Positions 1-13,015 of a DNA stretch of 64,000 nucleotides are shown piece by piece. Both the position numbers and the translations under genes were made by a program. The stretch is from Puccinellia tenuiflora (taxonomy: Eukaryota; Streptophyta; Magnoliopsida; Poales; Poaceae): the NCBI GenBank assembly GCA_012064385.1, contig QRDG01002514.1:103055-167054 (forward strand). Direction: 5' to 3'. The notes under the pieces were generated by a model. That model did not search any database. It saw only the letters and a list, made by a program, of their open reading frames with translations, and was not told where the DNA came from. The first letter of the stretch is position 1. Each line of letters opens with the position of its first letter.

Positions 1-3000
1 TCATTACATCAAGCCGGAAGCAAATATAGTTGTCTAACAACAAGATCCAAATTATGGCCTAAGAGGCCTACAATAACAAATCCCAGCCAGCCTGTTCCGA
101 GACGTCCCAAGGTGCCACCTGGGAACCCTAGACTACTCGTCGATGTCAATAAAGAACCCACCTTCCAGTTCGGTGACGTCCTCCTCTGAAACAAATAATA
201 ATCAACAAAGCAAGGCTGAGTACGACGTACTCGCAAGAATTAGTAGGGCGATATAGGCCCGATGCTGACGGAGGCTCTAATGCTGTATAATGTAGCTGGT
301 TTTGCATAAAGATAGTTTTCCATTTTAAAAGACATCAGGACCCATTGCATCGTCTACTCAGAATGTTTTCCGAAAAGGGATAAGAGAGTAAACTTTCATC
401 TCCGGTTCTCATCGAACCATTTGTAGCCAACACCAACTCATCTCCACCAAGGCACTCCCTCGAATCACCCTCGAGGAAATGAACCTTTACCACATGTTGA
501 TTATGCAACCTCTAGCTGCCATATCAATTGAGTTAAGGTTTTCTATGATCTTATCGTCTATTCCCAAGTCGTCCATAACCGCGGACACGGCTTTTCGAAA
601 AGATTAAACCCTGCAGGGGTGTACTGTTTTTATCCATTGGTACCGTCCGACCCCTTGCCTGATCATTTAGCTCTCTTCCGGGGAAAGCCGGCAGGGCGGG
701 CGCGGTTAAACCTTTACCTCGCATGAGACTATCCAAGGGTCATCGTGACGACGGGACAAGTTCAGTGCCTATTTCAACACCCTGCCCCATCGCCACTCCT
801 ATCACCACCATCCTCATCACATCATCATCATCATCACCATCATCACCGACCACACACTCGCAAATGGAAAGCGCAAACTAGAGTACCCTTGGATACGCCC
901 GCACAAGTTATTCAGTTAGTAAGGGGCCCATACCCCCATCGTTGGTAGCACGCTAGTCTTGGTTCAAGAGGTAAAGAACTCGCACCTAGGGGCAGGAACG
1001 AGACAAAACACCATCCCCGATGGCAACTCATCACAGCCTTCTTAGCAGTTTAATTAAGCATCACACGTAACCACCATGCCCACATCATTCCATCAACATC
1101 ATCAGTATGGAATTTAATCAACGGACATAACTAGCATGCGACTAAGCATGGCTAAGCATAGCTAAGCATATAAATACAACCATTGTATCTTTGTCTCCGG
1201 CCAACACATCAACCCTAGGGTTTATAGGAGGGGAAGCATGTGATGGTTCAGGGGATAAACATGCATTCATAGGATACTCTACATCTTGATCAAAAGAGAC
1301 ATTTGAATCGCATGCAATATTATGGTGGATAAAAATAAGTTTGTAAAAACAATTGGATGCTAGATGCCAAGAAGGTTAGGTTAGCTCTTGCCTTTGTTGG
1401 CAATGCACAGAAAATATAGAGCTTCGAGGAAGCAGGTGATTGACTTGTCGATCCATACTCCAGTGTCGTCCATCGGCGTCGTCGATCTTCACATCTGACT
1501 CGTCTCGATCTCGAATCGCGTTCTATCGAGAAGAAGCCAAAACACCGGAAAGAACAGAACAATCAACACATATATATGTTCAATGCACAAACACATGATG
1601 ACATGACAATTTAATGCATTGGAAAGGTCTTGGGCATGACCCACAAGTTAAATGGGATCCCGAATATAATTATAACAATTAATCGGGATAACCCACATAA
1701 TTATACTTAATGCTTTTAAGTTATTCTAAAAAGACCAGTACTGAAATAAGATGACAACATGCATGGAGATGATATTATTAGTTAGTTATTGTCGTGCTGA
1801 TCGTTTTGATACCTCGTTTGCGTTTTTCCGATTAACGATGAATATTTGGTGATTGTTTCAAAATTGACATTTCCAAATTAAGCATTGTTAATAGGGCAGC
1901 ATATGAAAATGTGTTGCCATGAGTGGAAAAAGGACACTAACATGTAGCCATTAACATGCTGAACATTTTGAGTTATTAAACATAATTTTTGAGTAAACAA
2001 AACTCAAGTTATGGATTTTCCAAAATTGTTATTAATTCTGCCATTTTAGTAAATTTAAATAAACAGCAGAATAAACTTATTTAGTTGATCATAGAAATGA
2101 TACTAAAAGATAGATATGATTTGTATGAACATTTTGACATATCATTTGTAATTTTCTGAGTTATAAAACAAAAGATATTGAATTTACAAATTCATTTCAA
2201 AATCTGACATTTTAGTTATTTCAATTTTAACAGCAATTCAGAAATTTCATTTTAACATGTAAATGTAACTAACATGTAGATATTAATTCTCTGAACATTT
2301 AGAGATCTTATTTGCAATTTTTGGATCAATAATCAAATTGTTATGAATTTCCCAAAATGTGATTTAAATTTGCCCTTTTTATATTTGATTAAAATAGGCA
2401 ATTTAATTTAACCAAAAATTCAACTAAAGGCATTAACAGGTAGAGTTTATTTAGCCGAGCATTTTAACATATTATTTGCATTTTTCTGAAGTATAAAGCT
2501 CTATATATGAATTTCCAAAAATTTGAATAACTCACAGATGATTTGCATTTCACATTTAAATTCAATATTCAAAATTTCATTTGCATGTGTGAGTTACATA
2601 TTTGAACAGGTTATGAAATTGTGAACAATTTGGTATGTCAAATGTATTTTTCTGATCTACCATTTAATAAATATTGCAAATACAAATTTCTGTTAATTTT
2701 CTGGAAACTAAAAACAGATGAACTATGACGTCATCATGATGTCACCGATGAACTGAGGCCATGTTGATCATGAATTCGTCAGAAATTGGTGGAATTGGCC
2801 ACGGGAACTTTGCCTACAAGCTAGAGGAGACGGAGGGGAGCCGGGGGAGCGGCGGTTTGGGACCAGATGGTCATCGGAGCATGGCCGGCGTCGATCTTTG
2901 GCAGCGGCCCGCGATGGTCGACGGCGCGAGCACGGTTAGAGAGCGAGAGGGAGAGGGAAAAAGGGACGGGGAGGTGAGCCTGCTCACCCTGAGCATGTTG

Positions 3001-4130
3001 GGCAGCTCGCCGGAGAAGGGGGCGGTCGGAGGCGGCTCGAGGTGGAGATGCAGGTGCGGCGGCTCGGGCCAACGGGGCCGGGCGCGGGACGATGTCGACG
3101 GGGACGACGGCCGGGCGACGAAGCAGGGGAGGCGCGGAGCAGGGGCGAGGTGGATGAGGCGCTGGGGGAGCTCCAGCACGCGGGGACGAGGCGGCGGCCG
3201 TCCCAGGCGTGGATGAACTCGGCGCGGACGTCGGGTGGAGGCGGCGGCGGCAGGAGCTCGAGCTAGGGTTTCGGCACGCGGAGGGGAGAGGAGCTAGGGG
3301 AGAGAGGAGAGAGCAGGGGCAGGAGCACGTCGGGGGGGGGGGCTCTTTAACGCGGCATGGACACGGAGACGGGGCGCAGGGCACGGCCATGGCGACAGTG
3401 GCTTCCCTGTCGCCACAGGGAAGAGGGAGGAGAGAGAGAGCTGATAGGGGGGCCCACACGTCAGGGTTTTAAACATTTTCCCTTTTTCTGTTTTTCCCTT
3501 TTAAGTCCAGCAGCCTTTAGTGATTTAAAAAGGGCACTTAAACGTTTTTGAAAATTCCCCAAAAATTCATGTGACCTCCCCTTGACAGGTAGAAGCTCCA
3601 TAAAAAGTTTGGCTTCAAAATAAAAGGTTTCGAGCAACATTTGTTCACAGGATTTGAACATGGCAAATTTTAATAATTTCCAAAATCCATTTACTTCGGG
3701 TATTTAAACATTCTCAAAATAATTGAAAATATGCACGGAGGCTCCCAATAACATAATGAAGCTCCCCATATTTTTATTTGGAAATTTTGAAAAGTTTAAC
3801 TTGGGTTCAAAATATGAATTGGTTTTACTCCAAAATTGAAGTCCCAATTTATTTAATTGTTTGGCAAGAATTTTGACTTTGCCAATTAAATTTGAAAATG
3901 CATTCTTGGAAATTCCTGGACAAATATGGAAACTCAAGGATATTTTGTTTTGCCAATTTGAGCAATTGCATTTGGTTTGGAATTTTTGGGAAGGGTTCTG
4001 CTTCCTTTTAATGTTTTCCATTGTTTGCAATATTTAATTTAGCAATTTAAATATGTATGCCATGATGCAATGCAAAGCAAAAAGTGAAAATTTGGCTCAA
4101 ATTTTAGGGTACCAAATCTGGGCTGTTACA
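1..4130 (-). mobile_element. Gypsy-type LTR (minus strand), truncated by the window edge
   Basis: Read on the minus strand, the sequence begins at 4130 with TGTAACAGCCCAGATTTGG, the kind of TG-initiated start seen in grass gypsy LTRs. It continues as A/T-rich DNA (3480-4130), a very GC-rich stretch (about 2820-3470) and a long A/T-rich stretch (1560-2760). No open frame has the composition of a real protein; the GC-rich frames at 2761-3472 overlap each other in several frames. The base block after 4130 (TTTAT, 4131-4135) would be one target-site copy, with the other outside the window. Some of the left part could be internal element DNA rather than LTR, since 4.1 kb would be a long LTR. The family is not identified. 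Confidence 0.5.
787..850. repeat. CAT/CAC trinucleotide microsatellite
   Basis: An imperfect run of CAT and CAC triplets. In one frame it would encode a polyhistidine tract, but the surrounding frame is short and has no other support, so I read this as a simple repeat. Confidence 0.8.
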
Positions 4131-4132
4131 TT

Positions 4133-4696
4133 TATAAAATTTATCTTGAAATTGGTCATGATGCTTTTGAAGAGAAAATTAAAAAATCTATGGAACTTTA
4201 TCTGCATAACAATCATGCTAGTAGCAATGTTATTAGTATGATTTCTTTGAATGCCATTGTTGCTAATTCTATGGAAAATTGCAAGCTTGGGGATGCCGGT
4301 TTTGATGAATATGATCTTTTTAGTCCCCCAAGCTTTGAGGAGGAAATTTGCTTTGATTATACTATGCCTCCTATATATGATGATTATAATGATGAATGTG
4401 ATATTTTCAGTCCACCTACTATTGAGGAAAAAGTTTATTATGATTACGATATGCCTCCTATTTATGATGATTACAATGATGGCTATGATAGTTTTACTCC
4501 CACTATTACTAATGAGAAAGATTTTACTTATATGGAGAGTAATAATAATTCTTTTATGCATGTGAATCATGAGAAAAATGCTTTATGTGATGGTTATATT
4601 ATTGAGTTTTCTTATGATTCTACTGAAAGTTATTATGAGGGAGGCAAGCGTGGTTATATAAATTTTCATCTTATGAAGTTTCCCTATTTATGTTGA
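4133..4696 (+). pseudogene. C-terminal fragment of a retroelement ORF with MPPIYDDYND repeats
   Basis: The frame is open from the element's broken left edge to a stop at 4696. It encodes an acidic, tyrosine-rich tail. A unit of about 27 residues is repeated: FSPPSFEEEICFDYTMPPIY, then FSPPTIEEKVYYDYDMPPIY, each followed by DDYND. No catalytic motif is visible. Its position upstream of the polypurine tract and 3' LTR fits the tail ORF that some Triticeae gypsy elements carry. The first in-frame ATG is at 4190, but the open frame starts upstream, so the N-terminus was lost when the neighbouring LTR was inserted. Function unknown. Confidence 0.5.
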
Positions 4697-7381
4697 AGGT
4701 TTTAATGTTGCATTTGCTTTGCCTTCCTATGCTATTAGCTTTATGCTTCAATGATTTATTTTCTTACAGATTCCTATATATAGGAAGTGGGTTAGACTTA
4801 AAAGTGTTTGATATTTTCTTCTTGATACTCTCTTTTGTGTTTCAATTCTTATTCTTATGAGAGCATAATTAAAATCTCAAGCCTAGCTAAAAGGCTATAA
4901 AGAAAAGCGCTTGTTGGGAGACAACCCATCTTTTATTTTCAGTTTGTTTTTGCTTTTCTTAAGTCATGAAGTTTTTGCCTCTATAGCAACTTCATTGTAT
5001 CTTTTTATTTTGGTTTTTTCTGCCAAGTTTAGCCTCTAATGCATTGAAAGTGCGAGGTATTGTTTTGCTGTCCAGAAACAGATTTCTGTCCTTCACTGTT
5101 AGAAAATCCCTGAATTTTATATTTTTATGATATTTTTAGACAGCAAGCTTGATACTTTTATCTATCTTTTGTTAGTTTTGAGTTTTCCGATTTGAGCTAC
5201 TGAAGTGCCTCGAAAAATTCAATCTTTACAGACTGTTCAGTTTTTGACAGATTCTGCTTTTATTTGTATTCGTCTCTTTTACTATCGTGAAATGTGATAC
5301 TCTAGAGGTGGAGTGTCATATTGAGGCTTAGTAAACAGTAGTTAATGCCCAATAAAGTTGTTTGCAATTTGTATTGAGTTGAACACATGTGCATTTTAAT
5401 TTATGAGCACTAACCCTCTAATCAGTTTATGAGAAGTTTTGTGTGAAGCGAGTTTTTAAGTTTCAAATGAGAGGATAATGAAGAAATTGAAGATGGATCA
5501 GAGCTCAAGCTTGGGGATGCCCCCATGACACCCCCTCTGCTCTGAATATCAAGAACCATCAAGCGTCAAAGCTTGGGGATGCCCAAGGCATCCCCTCCTC
5601 TTCATCGACTATCATGAGGTCGTCTTCGTTGAACTAAGTTTTTATCACTTTACATATTATGTGCTATGCTTGGAGCGTCTTTTTGCTTTCAGTTTTGTTT
5701 GTTTGTTTGCTGGTCATATCCTTGTTGGATCCTATCTTTATTTGTGTGGGAGAGAGACACGTTCCGCTTTTTCATTTGAATACTCCTTTGCTTCGCTTAT
5801 ATCTTGTTGAGTATTCTTAGCTACTGTTTGTTTGCTAGTAAGCTCTCGTTTTTAGCTTTTATCTTGTTTAGAGCTGCTAGTTGTTGATGTTAAACTCTTT
5901 TGTTCTTCACTTATACTTGTTGGAGAGTTGTTATTGATAAATTGCTTGAATTGTCAAAGTGACAAAATGCTACCCATGTGATATTGGAATGAAATGAAAG
6001 CCTGCATAGTCTTGTAGATCATTGTGTGGATACTTGATGCTTCTCATTTGTTTTGAGATATTAAGATGAATGCTTAAACTTGCTGTTTATTTGAGTGGAA
6101 ATTGATTAGTGAAGAAATACAGTTAAAAGCTTAAAACTGTGTGGTGTTTCGTAGTTGTTAATTCATAAAGCTAATCTTTCCATCAAAAGAACTATTTGGT
6201 CAACAAGGGAGACAGTATGGAGTGTTTATGGTTATGATTGGCTAATGTCTTATGTTATTCTGTTACCGGTTAATGTTGGATGTTTTCTTCAAATACCCCT
6301 TTTGCTAAGCCCAAAAATTCATACTGAGTGTAGAGTTTACTCGTGCATCCAAATCCTAAAGCCAAACTATCTTGCCAGCTGAGTCCACCATATCTACCTA
6401 TGCATGGTATTTCTTGCCATTCCAAGTAAATTTGTCATGTGCTATCTTTAAAATATTCAAAATACTCTTTTTTGTGTGCCTCTGTTTTTAAGCTCATGAG
6501 GAAGCAGTAGAGAGCTAGATATAACTTGTGACAAGTAACGTCATTTCCCCCCTTTCACCCGGTGTCGATGGTTTACGTCTTTACTTGAATCAACCCGAAA
6601 GCAGCTTAAGCAAAATATAAATATAACTCACCATTCTCCTCTGCGCAATGAAAATCTGAGAAATCAGCTCAAAACATTGGACAGTGGTGAAACCAAGGAG
6701 AAAGAGGAATGTACTCGTTCCTCTAAAACCAGTTGCTCTCACAAGTCTAAAAGCCTTGCTTGTTATGGGGGACTAGATAACTTCTCTGTTGTGAAATCGT
6801 TTACGAAAGCATGCATCTCTCAAAATTGTTTAACTTCTGTTTTATAAAAATAAAAAACTCTAGAACATGACTAATCCCTGCTTCCCTCTGTGAAGGGTCT
6901 TTCTTTTACTTTTAATGTTGAGTCAGTTTTCCTTTTCCTTCTATCTCCACCGAACCAAACATATAGCATTGACCCTGGGTATCATTGATCATATTGCATC
7001 GTCAGATTAAACATGAATCTTTATATTGACTTTACCGTTGGAAGTTGAAGCTTTTTGCTAATACTTACATCTTCTTTGTTTTGATTCTCAAACACTTTTG
7101 TCATGGAACTATTACCTTTGAGAATTAATCAAATATGTGGGTCACATTGCTTTCATGTCTTTAACGTACTATTTATGAAAGGTTTTGCTTGAATGATTCA
7201 ACTTGGTTATTCATTGCGTTCTTACTATCAATTATAGACAATTGTTTTGTATCACTTCATTCACATCCTATGCTTTACATTACTATCTTGATCAAGATTG
7301 TGTTGGTTGCATGTCTCATCAAAAATTATTTTGTTATCACTTACCTACTCGAGGACGAGTAGGAGTTAAGCTTGGGGATGC

Positions 7382-8894
7382 TGATACGTGTCAAACGTAT
7401 CTATAATTTTTGATTAATCCATGCTAGTTTTGTGATGTTGTCACATGTTTTTAATACCATATTACATCATTTTTCTTTGCATTTTGTCGGACTAACCTAT
7501 TGACAAGATGCTCAGTGCCAGTTCCCTGTTTTTGTCCTGTTTTTGTTGCAGAAAGTTACTTCTGGAAATATTCTCGAAATTAGACGAAAATTTACGGGGA
7601 TTTTTTATTGGACAAATGAAGACCGGAGCCAAAAGGGCGACCCAGGGGGCAGCCCACAGTCCAGCGGCGACCTGTGGCCGCGGCCTAGGGTCCACCCGCG
7701 GGTGGGACCCGCCCCTGCCCTGTGAGGCACCCCTCGGCCGCCTCCGACGCCTATAAAATCACCCCCGACGAAAAAACCCTAACCCCTGAAGGATTTTCCC
7801 AAATACGATACAGAGCTCCACCGCCATCGCCGACAAGTTTCGGGGGTTCAGAAGGTCCTGTTCGGGTACCCTGCTGGGACGGGGATCGACCGCCGGAGCC
7901 ATCTCCATCAACACCGCTGCTTCCCGTGATGAGGAGGGAGTAGTCCCTCACCGAGGTTGAGGCTTATACAAGTAGCTATGTGGTTATCTCTCTCTCCCAT
8001 GATGTGATCATCGTTGTGATCATGAGCTTTATTAGTATAGTTGAATACATAATGTTTCCCTATGTGTAATGGATATGATGTTGCTCAAGTGGTGTTATCT
8101 AGTATAATTTGCGGAGTCACCGTTGTGATCACGGTACCACGGTGACAGTGAGGGTGCCGTGTGTGACTCTACGCATTAAGATTAGAGGGATCTTCATCAT
8201 GAGTTTGTTCTTTATTATTGTTGGATTGAATAGATCATGAGGTTTCTTGATGCTTGTGTTATTGAAAAAAGAGACTATTCAAGAAATAGGTTGTGGTGTT
8301 TGTTAGTACTATCTTTGGATGCGGATAGTGACAGCATGAAGTGTCCATAGATGTGGAATACGAACTTTAAGGTGTGCTTTTCGTAGCCCTACGCAATTCT
8401 CATCCTATTTGATCCATGAAAGAATAATCTCCGAGTAACGTCTACCATGCATGTGTTTTTGTGGGAACTATCATGTGTTTAATTATGTTAATGATGTTGA
8501 GAGTAGTCACTAGTGAAAGTATGAAGCCTAGGCCTTGTTTCCAAGCATTGATACACCGTTTTTAGTCACTTTTTTTCACTTGTTTGCTTGCTGCCATTTT
8601 TATTACAGAATTACAAAATCACCTTTTACCATCCATATCACTTGCATTTTACTATCTCTTCGCCGAACTAGTGCACCTATACAATTAGCCATTGTATTAG
8701 GTGTGTTGGGGACACAAAAGACTTCTTGTATCTTAATTGCAGGGTTGCTTGAGAGAGGATATATTCACCTTACACCTCCCTGAGATCGATAAATCTTGGG
8801 TTACTCACTTAAGGGAAATTTGCTGCTGTCCTACAAACCTCTGCGCTTGGAGACCCAACAAGTCTACAAGAATAGAAACATGTAGTAGACATCA
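7382..8894 (+). repeat. 3' LTR of the gypsy-like element
   Basis: It starts TGATACGTGTCAAACGTATC straight after a purine-rich tract and ends ...GTAGTAGACATCA at 8894. It has a CTATAAAA TATA-like box at 7750. GCAGG follows at 8895-8899 and would be the right copy of a 5-bp target duplication. The first 200 bp closely match the start of the solo LTR at 10025, while the rest is diverged, so the two are related families rather than a pair. Confidence 0.7.
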
Positions 8895-9988
8895 GCAGGC
8901 CTTATGGCAACAAAGAAATTCTTCTTCCTATACGGTTCTTTTTCCGTCAAAGATGGATCGGAGATAAGTTTCTGGGAGGATAGGTGGCTAGGTACTACCA
9001 CGCTCCGAGAACAGTATCCAGCTTTAGACAATATTGTTCTTCGACGTCATAAAAGCGATACGCTAGCTCGGGTGATGGAGACTTTCCCACCAAATGTGAC
9101 GTTCCGGCGAGATCTTGTTGGTCCCCGGCTAGCATCTTGGAATGAGTTGGTACAACGTCTGACTTCAGTCAATCTGACGCAGGGGGGCGATGAGTTTCGA
9201 CGGAATTTCTACAAGAATGGTAAATTCTCGGTGAACTCTATGTACAAAGCACTAATCCAAACGGATGTGACAGTAGATAATAATCACACAATTTGGAAGA
9301 TGAAGATTCCACTAAAAAACAAAAGTCTTTGCATGGTATCTTCGTCGAGGAGTAATTCTCACTAAAGATAACCTTGCGCAACGTAATTGGCATGGAAGCA
9401 AAAAGTGTGTCTTCTGTCATAAGGACGAGACTATTAGGCACTTATTCTTCGATTGTAAATTTGCTAGTTCTATATGGTCAATCATCCAGATAGGTTCTAC
9501 CTTATACCCATCACGAAGCATTGCAAATATTTTTGCCAATAGGCTGAATGGTGTGGATCATAGGTTTAAACAACTTATTAGGGTGGGAGCGATAGCCGTT
9601 ATATGGTCGCTTTGGCTGTGTAGAAATGACAAGATTTTCAATGATAAAAATTCGTCTCTTATGCAGGTTATCTACAGGAGTACAACTACGCTCCGTTTGT
9701 GGTCTCCGTTGCAACGTGTGGAGCATCACGACCTGTTTACGGAGGTGTGTACAAGACTGAACGATACAGCGAGAGACTTTTTATCTCAACATGGATGGCA
9801 GCATAATTTTGTGATCGGCCCTCCACCATCATAGGCGTTTTTACAATTTCTCATCATGATATGTAATTCGCCTCTTTATTTATCTTGGTACTGCTGGATT
9901 TGTGTCGGCTGTGTGCATCCTAACTATGCAGAGGCCGGGTGTAATACTTAATTTTTTTAAGTAATAAAACTCCCTTTATCGAGAAAAA
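8895..9988 (+). mobile_element. LINE (L1-type) 3' fragment
   Basis: This is the 3' part of a plant non-LTR retrotransposon. It has the C-terminal region of the ORF2 protein, then a 3' UTR with AATAAAA at 9963 and an A-rich end (GAGAAAAA). The ATGCAGAGGCCGGGTGTAAT phrase around 9930 is common in grass LINE 3' ends. The left edge is cut by the gypsy element, not by a normal 5' truncation, because the coding frame runs right up to 8895. Confidence 0.7.
8904..9834 (+). pseudogene. LINE reverse transcriptase C-terminus with zf-RVT domain, frameshifted
   Basis: The frame at 8904-9365 contains GSFSVKDGSEISFWEDRWLG, the signature found just after the RT domain in plant L1 ORF2 proteins. The next frame, opening near 9322, contains KVFAWYLRRG and the zinc-binding pattern CVFCHKDETIRHLFFDC (CX2C...HX4C). 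It then continues in frame to a stop at 9834 (DHRFKQLIRVGAIAVIWSLW...). The two halves are in different frames, so there is at least one frameshift near 9320. No endonuclease or RT core is present. This is an inactive fragment. Confidence 0.75.
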
Positions 9989-10024
9989 CCTCAACGGAGA
10001 GATGTAGAAAATCTAAGGACGTGT

Positions 10025-11623
10025 TGATACGTGTCAAACGTATCTATAATTTTTTATTGATCCATGCTAGTTTTGTGATGTTGTCACATGTTTTTATTAT
10101 CATATTAATCATTTTTATGTATTTTGTCGGACTAACCTATTGACAAGATGCCCAGTGCCAGTTTCCTGTTTTTGCTGTTTTTGTATTTCAGAAAATCCAC
10201 CACAGGAAATATCGTCGGATTGAGCTCAAAATTTACAGAGATTTTTTATGCGACGGAAGACACCAGAAGATCAAAGGGCAGCCCTGGGGGCCACCCACAG
10301 GGCAGGGACGGCCTCCTGCCATGGCCCCCCTTGGCCCGCGGGTGGGACCCGCCCCTGCTCCTGGTGGGTCCCCTCGGCCCCCTCCGACGCCTATAAAATC
10401 CCTTAAACCCTAAAAACGACGGGGCGGCCATTATTTTCCAGAAAAGTCATCTCGAGGCGCCGTCAACTCAAACCCTAGTTCGGGGGTGATTCTGAAGCAG
10501 ATCCCGGCACTCTGCCGGAGGGGAGATCGATCCCGAAGGGCTCTTCATCGCCATGCCTTCCTCCGGGATGATTTGTGAGTAGTCCCACCTTGGACCTTGG
10601 GTCCATGGCAGAAGCTAGATGGTAGTCTCTCTCTTGTGCTTCATGTCTTATGATCTTGTGAGCTGCCTAACATGATCAAGATCGATTATTGTAATGCTAT
10701 GTAATGTGTTTGCTGGGATCCGATGGATTATAAAGTTATGATCAAACTGTGCATGATTCTTATATGTTGATTTATGTTCTTGCATGCTCTCCGATGTGCG
10801 TAGTTACCTTGGCCAAATGATTGTGTGTATCTCCAAGAGAGAGTATTTATGCTAGATAGTGGGTTCATGCCCCCTTTTGTTCCTGGGCACGAGTGACAGA
10901 AACGTCTAAGGACGAGGGTGTGCTGTTGCTACTAAGGATAAAACAGCGGTGTTAAAGTCTATTTTGATATTTAATATTGCTTACTTCATGCGCTTTACTT
11001 AATGCAAATGTCTGTTGCTTGCAACTTAATACCGATGGGTGACGGGCTGGATAGCGATCCCACGGTGGACTTTTTAGACAAACATGCTGTTGGACTCAAC
11101 GGTCTTTGTTCATTGTCGTGATGCCTACTTAAATATTATCATGTTCTTTTTGTCATAGCTAGATTAAGTTTGTGTTATAATCTTGTCAATTGCCCAGCTG
11201 TAATTTGTTTACCCATCATATGAATGTTCTTTTTACTCGAGAGACTCCACTAGTGAGCCCATGGGCCCCAGTCCATCTTTTTACATTGATTGCAACCTTT
11301 ATTCATCACTTTTCACCATCATTACTCCCCTGGTCCATTTTCATATTTCATCTATTTTACTATACAATTAACCGCTTTGTTTTCTGCGAGACCGGAAAGA
11401 TTGACAACCTTTCCGCCGTTGGGGGCAAAGTATTTTGATTGAGTGTGTGCAGGTCCACGTCTATTGAAGATTAAGCAACAGAGATCTTCAACATTCACTT
11501 TGTTGTTGATTTTAAGGTCCTACTGGTTCGATAAACCTCGGTTCGTTATCGAGGGAAAACTGCTGCTTGCTACATCTCCGCCTTCGCTTGGGGCACCACC
11601 CAACTCTTCATCAGTAGCAATCA
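10025..11623. mobile_element. Solo LTR with perfect 5-bp target-site duplication
   Basis: Boundaries are TG at 10025 (TGATACGTGTC...) and CA at 11623 (...GTAGCAATCA). The 5 bases before (10020-10024) and after (11624-11628) are both CGTGT. There is a TATA-like CTATAAAATCCC at 10391. No polypurine tract precedes it and no primer-binding site follows, so the internal region is gone, as expected after recombination between two LTRs. The first 200 bp are similar to the LTR at 7382. Confidence 0.85.
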
Positions 11624-11649
11624 CGTGTCAAGGCGGAGAAAAGATCCAC

Positions 11650-12870
11650 ATGGATTCGTATTTTTTGCGTTTGAACATAAAGGTTACTGCATTTTCTTAA
11701 TCCTTAGTTGCTTCCCGATTGTCAACAATTTGTGATGAAGAACTTGATAAGGTTCATGGTGAGAGGATGGCTCATTCCATGCTTTTGTCCCCACGTCCAT
11801 GAAACCCGACATGTTAACCCAAATGTTCTCGAACTTGAACAACCTTTGAGCCGGGGTCCTCTATCACTTCAAGAAGCAAAGGGAAACGATCCAATGATGA
11901 GAGGGGCATCAAGGATATAGTCTTTGAAATGGATGTCCCGTTCTTCATTGCAATTTTTTTGTCTAAGTTTGCTACGGGTCGACAAGGTTGGGGACGAGCA
12001 AGCTTGGTGACGGTGAAGGTTGGTTATTTTGGAAATTATCGATGTTGCAATGTTTTAAATTGCTATTAAGGACTATTGTTTTTGCTGTATACCCGAAATG
12101 CTGGAAGGATTTCTGGATGTATTCTGTAAATGGATATCTCGAGTGCTCCGGACCTGTTTTTGGGTGGGACACAAATGTTGGATGAGTTTATTATTTTTGT
12201 TGCAAACATCACGTACTTTCCAACATTTTTGCTACAACCAAGTTTCGACTTATTGTATATGATGTTGGTTTTGTTACACGGATATGTCCAAAATGCTACA
12301 ACATTTGTGGCTACATGTTATAAGTTTTTACAGATTGGAAGAAAAATGTCGCAAAACAACATCCCACTTTCTAAAAATGTTACATATACAAACATAAAAA
12401 TTGCTACGTGCGAATTTTTTTTGTTGCGACGACAGACGGGCAGGGTTCGTTCAGTTAAGTGGATCAAACGGTTCCGGAGACGTACGGCTAATACTTTTAA
12501 GTTTTCTCCCAAAAATAAAACACAGGTTTTGAAGGTGGATTTCATTTTTTGTTTGAACATAAAGATTACTGCATTTCCTTAGCTGCTTTTTGGTTTGTCA
12601 ACAACTTGTTATGAAGAATTTGATAAGGTTCACGGTGAGACGATGGCTTCCATGCTTTTGTCGCCACATCCATGAAACCCGGCATGCTAACCCAAATGCT
12701 ACAAAGGACTATGAGTTTTTTATATATACCGACGGTGAAATGCTGGAAGAATTTCCGGACGCACTCTACAAAAAGGATATCTCCGGTGCTTCAAACATGT
12801 TTCTGTGATGTTGGATGCGTGGGACACAAATTTGGATAAGTTGGTTGTTTTTGTTGGTGCTTTGAAATTT
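11650..12870. repeat. Diverged direct duplication of unclassified sequence
   Basis: Segment 11654-11826 (GAACATAAAGGTTACTGCATTTTC... CATGAAACCCGACATGTTAACCC) recurs at 12538-12697. Segment about 12090-12200 (AAATGCTGGAAGGATTTCTGG... GTGGGACACAAAT) recurs at about 12736-12840. The second copy lacks about 250 bp between the two blocks. Neither copy has a convincing coding frame, and I do not recognise the source. Confidence 0.6.
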
Positions 12871-13015
12871 TGAAGGAGGGGAAGGGAAACAAAGGCGGAG
12901 CAGAGCAGAGCGGACAAGATCCAAAACAAAGGTTTTGTCGTCGCTGGTGATACTACACTATGCAGCGGCATACGCAGCCTGCCTGTCGATGGCCCGATGG
13001 GTCGCTCTGCCGTAA

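Larger units (their letters stand above)
4131..8894 (+). mobile_element. 3' part of a gypsy-like retrotransposon: tail ORF, non-coding tail, 3' LTR
   Basis: The element runs on the + strand. It consists of a truncated ORF (4133-4696), about 2.7 kb of A/T-rich internal DNA, a purine-rich stretch ending CTTGGGGATGC, and an LTR from 7382. The phrase CTTGGGGATGCCC recurs at 5510, 5572 and 7370; this is typical of the 3' internal region of abundant Triticeae gypsy families. The 5' part is missing because the minus-strand LTR ends at 4130. On the right the element ends directly in a LINE reading frame, so it appears to have inserted into that LINE. The exact family (Sabrina/WHAM-like, perhaps Athila clade) is only a guess. 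Confidence 0.65.

Noticed and set aside
2761..3476. Long GC-rich ORFs on both strands (up to 212 codons)
   Set aside because: They overlap in several frames and are low in complexity; the region lies in LTR-type DNA.
8097..8170. Possible hairpin RNA around the GATCACGGTACCACGGTGACAG sequence
   Set aside because: Short, imperfect and located inside an LTR.
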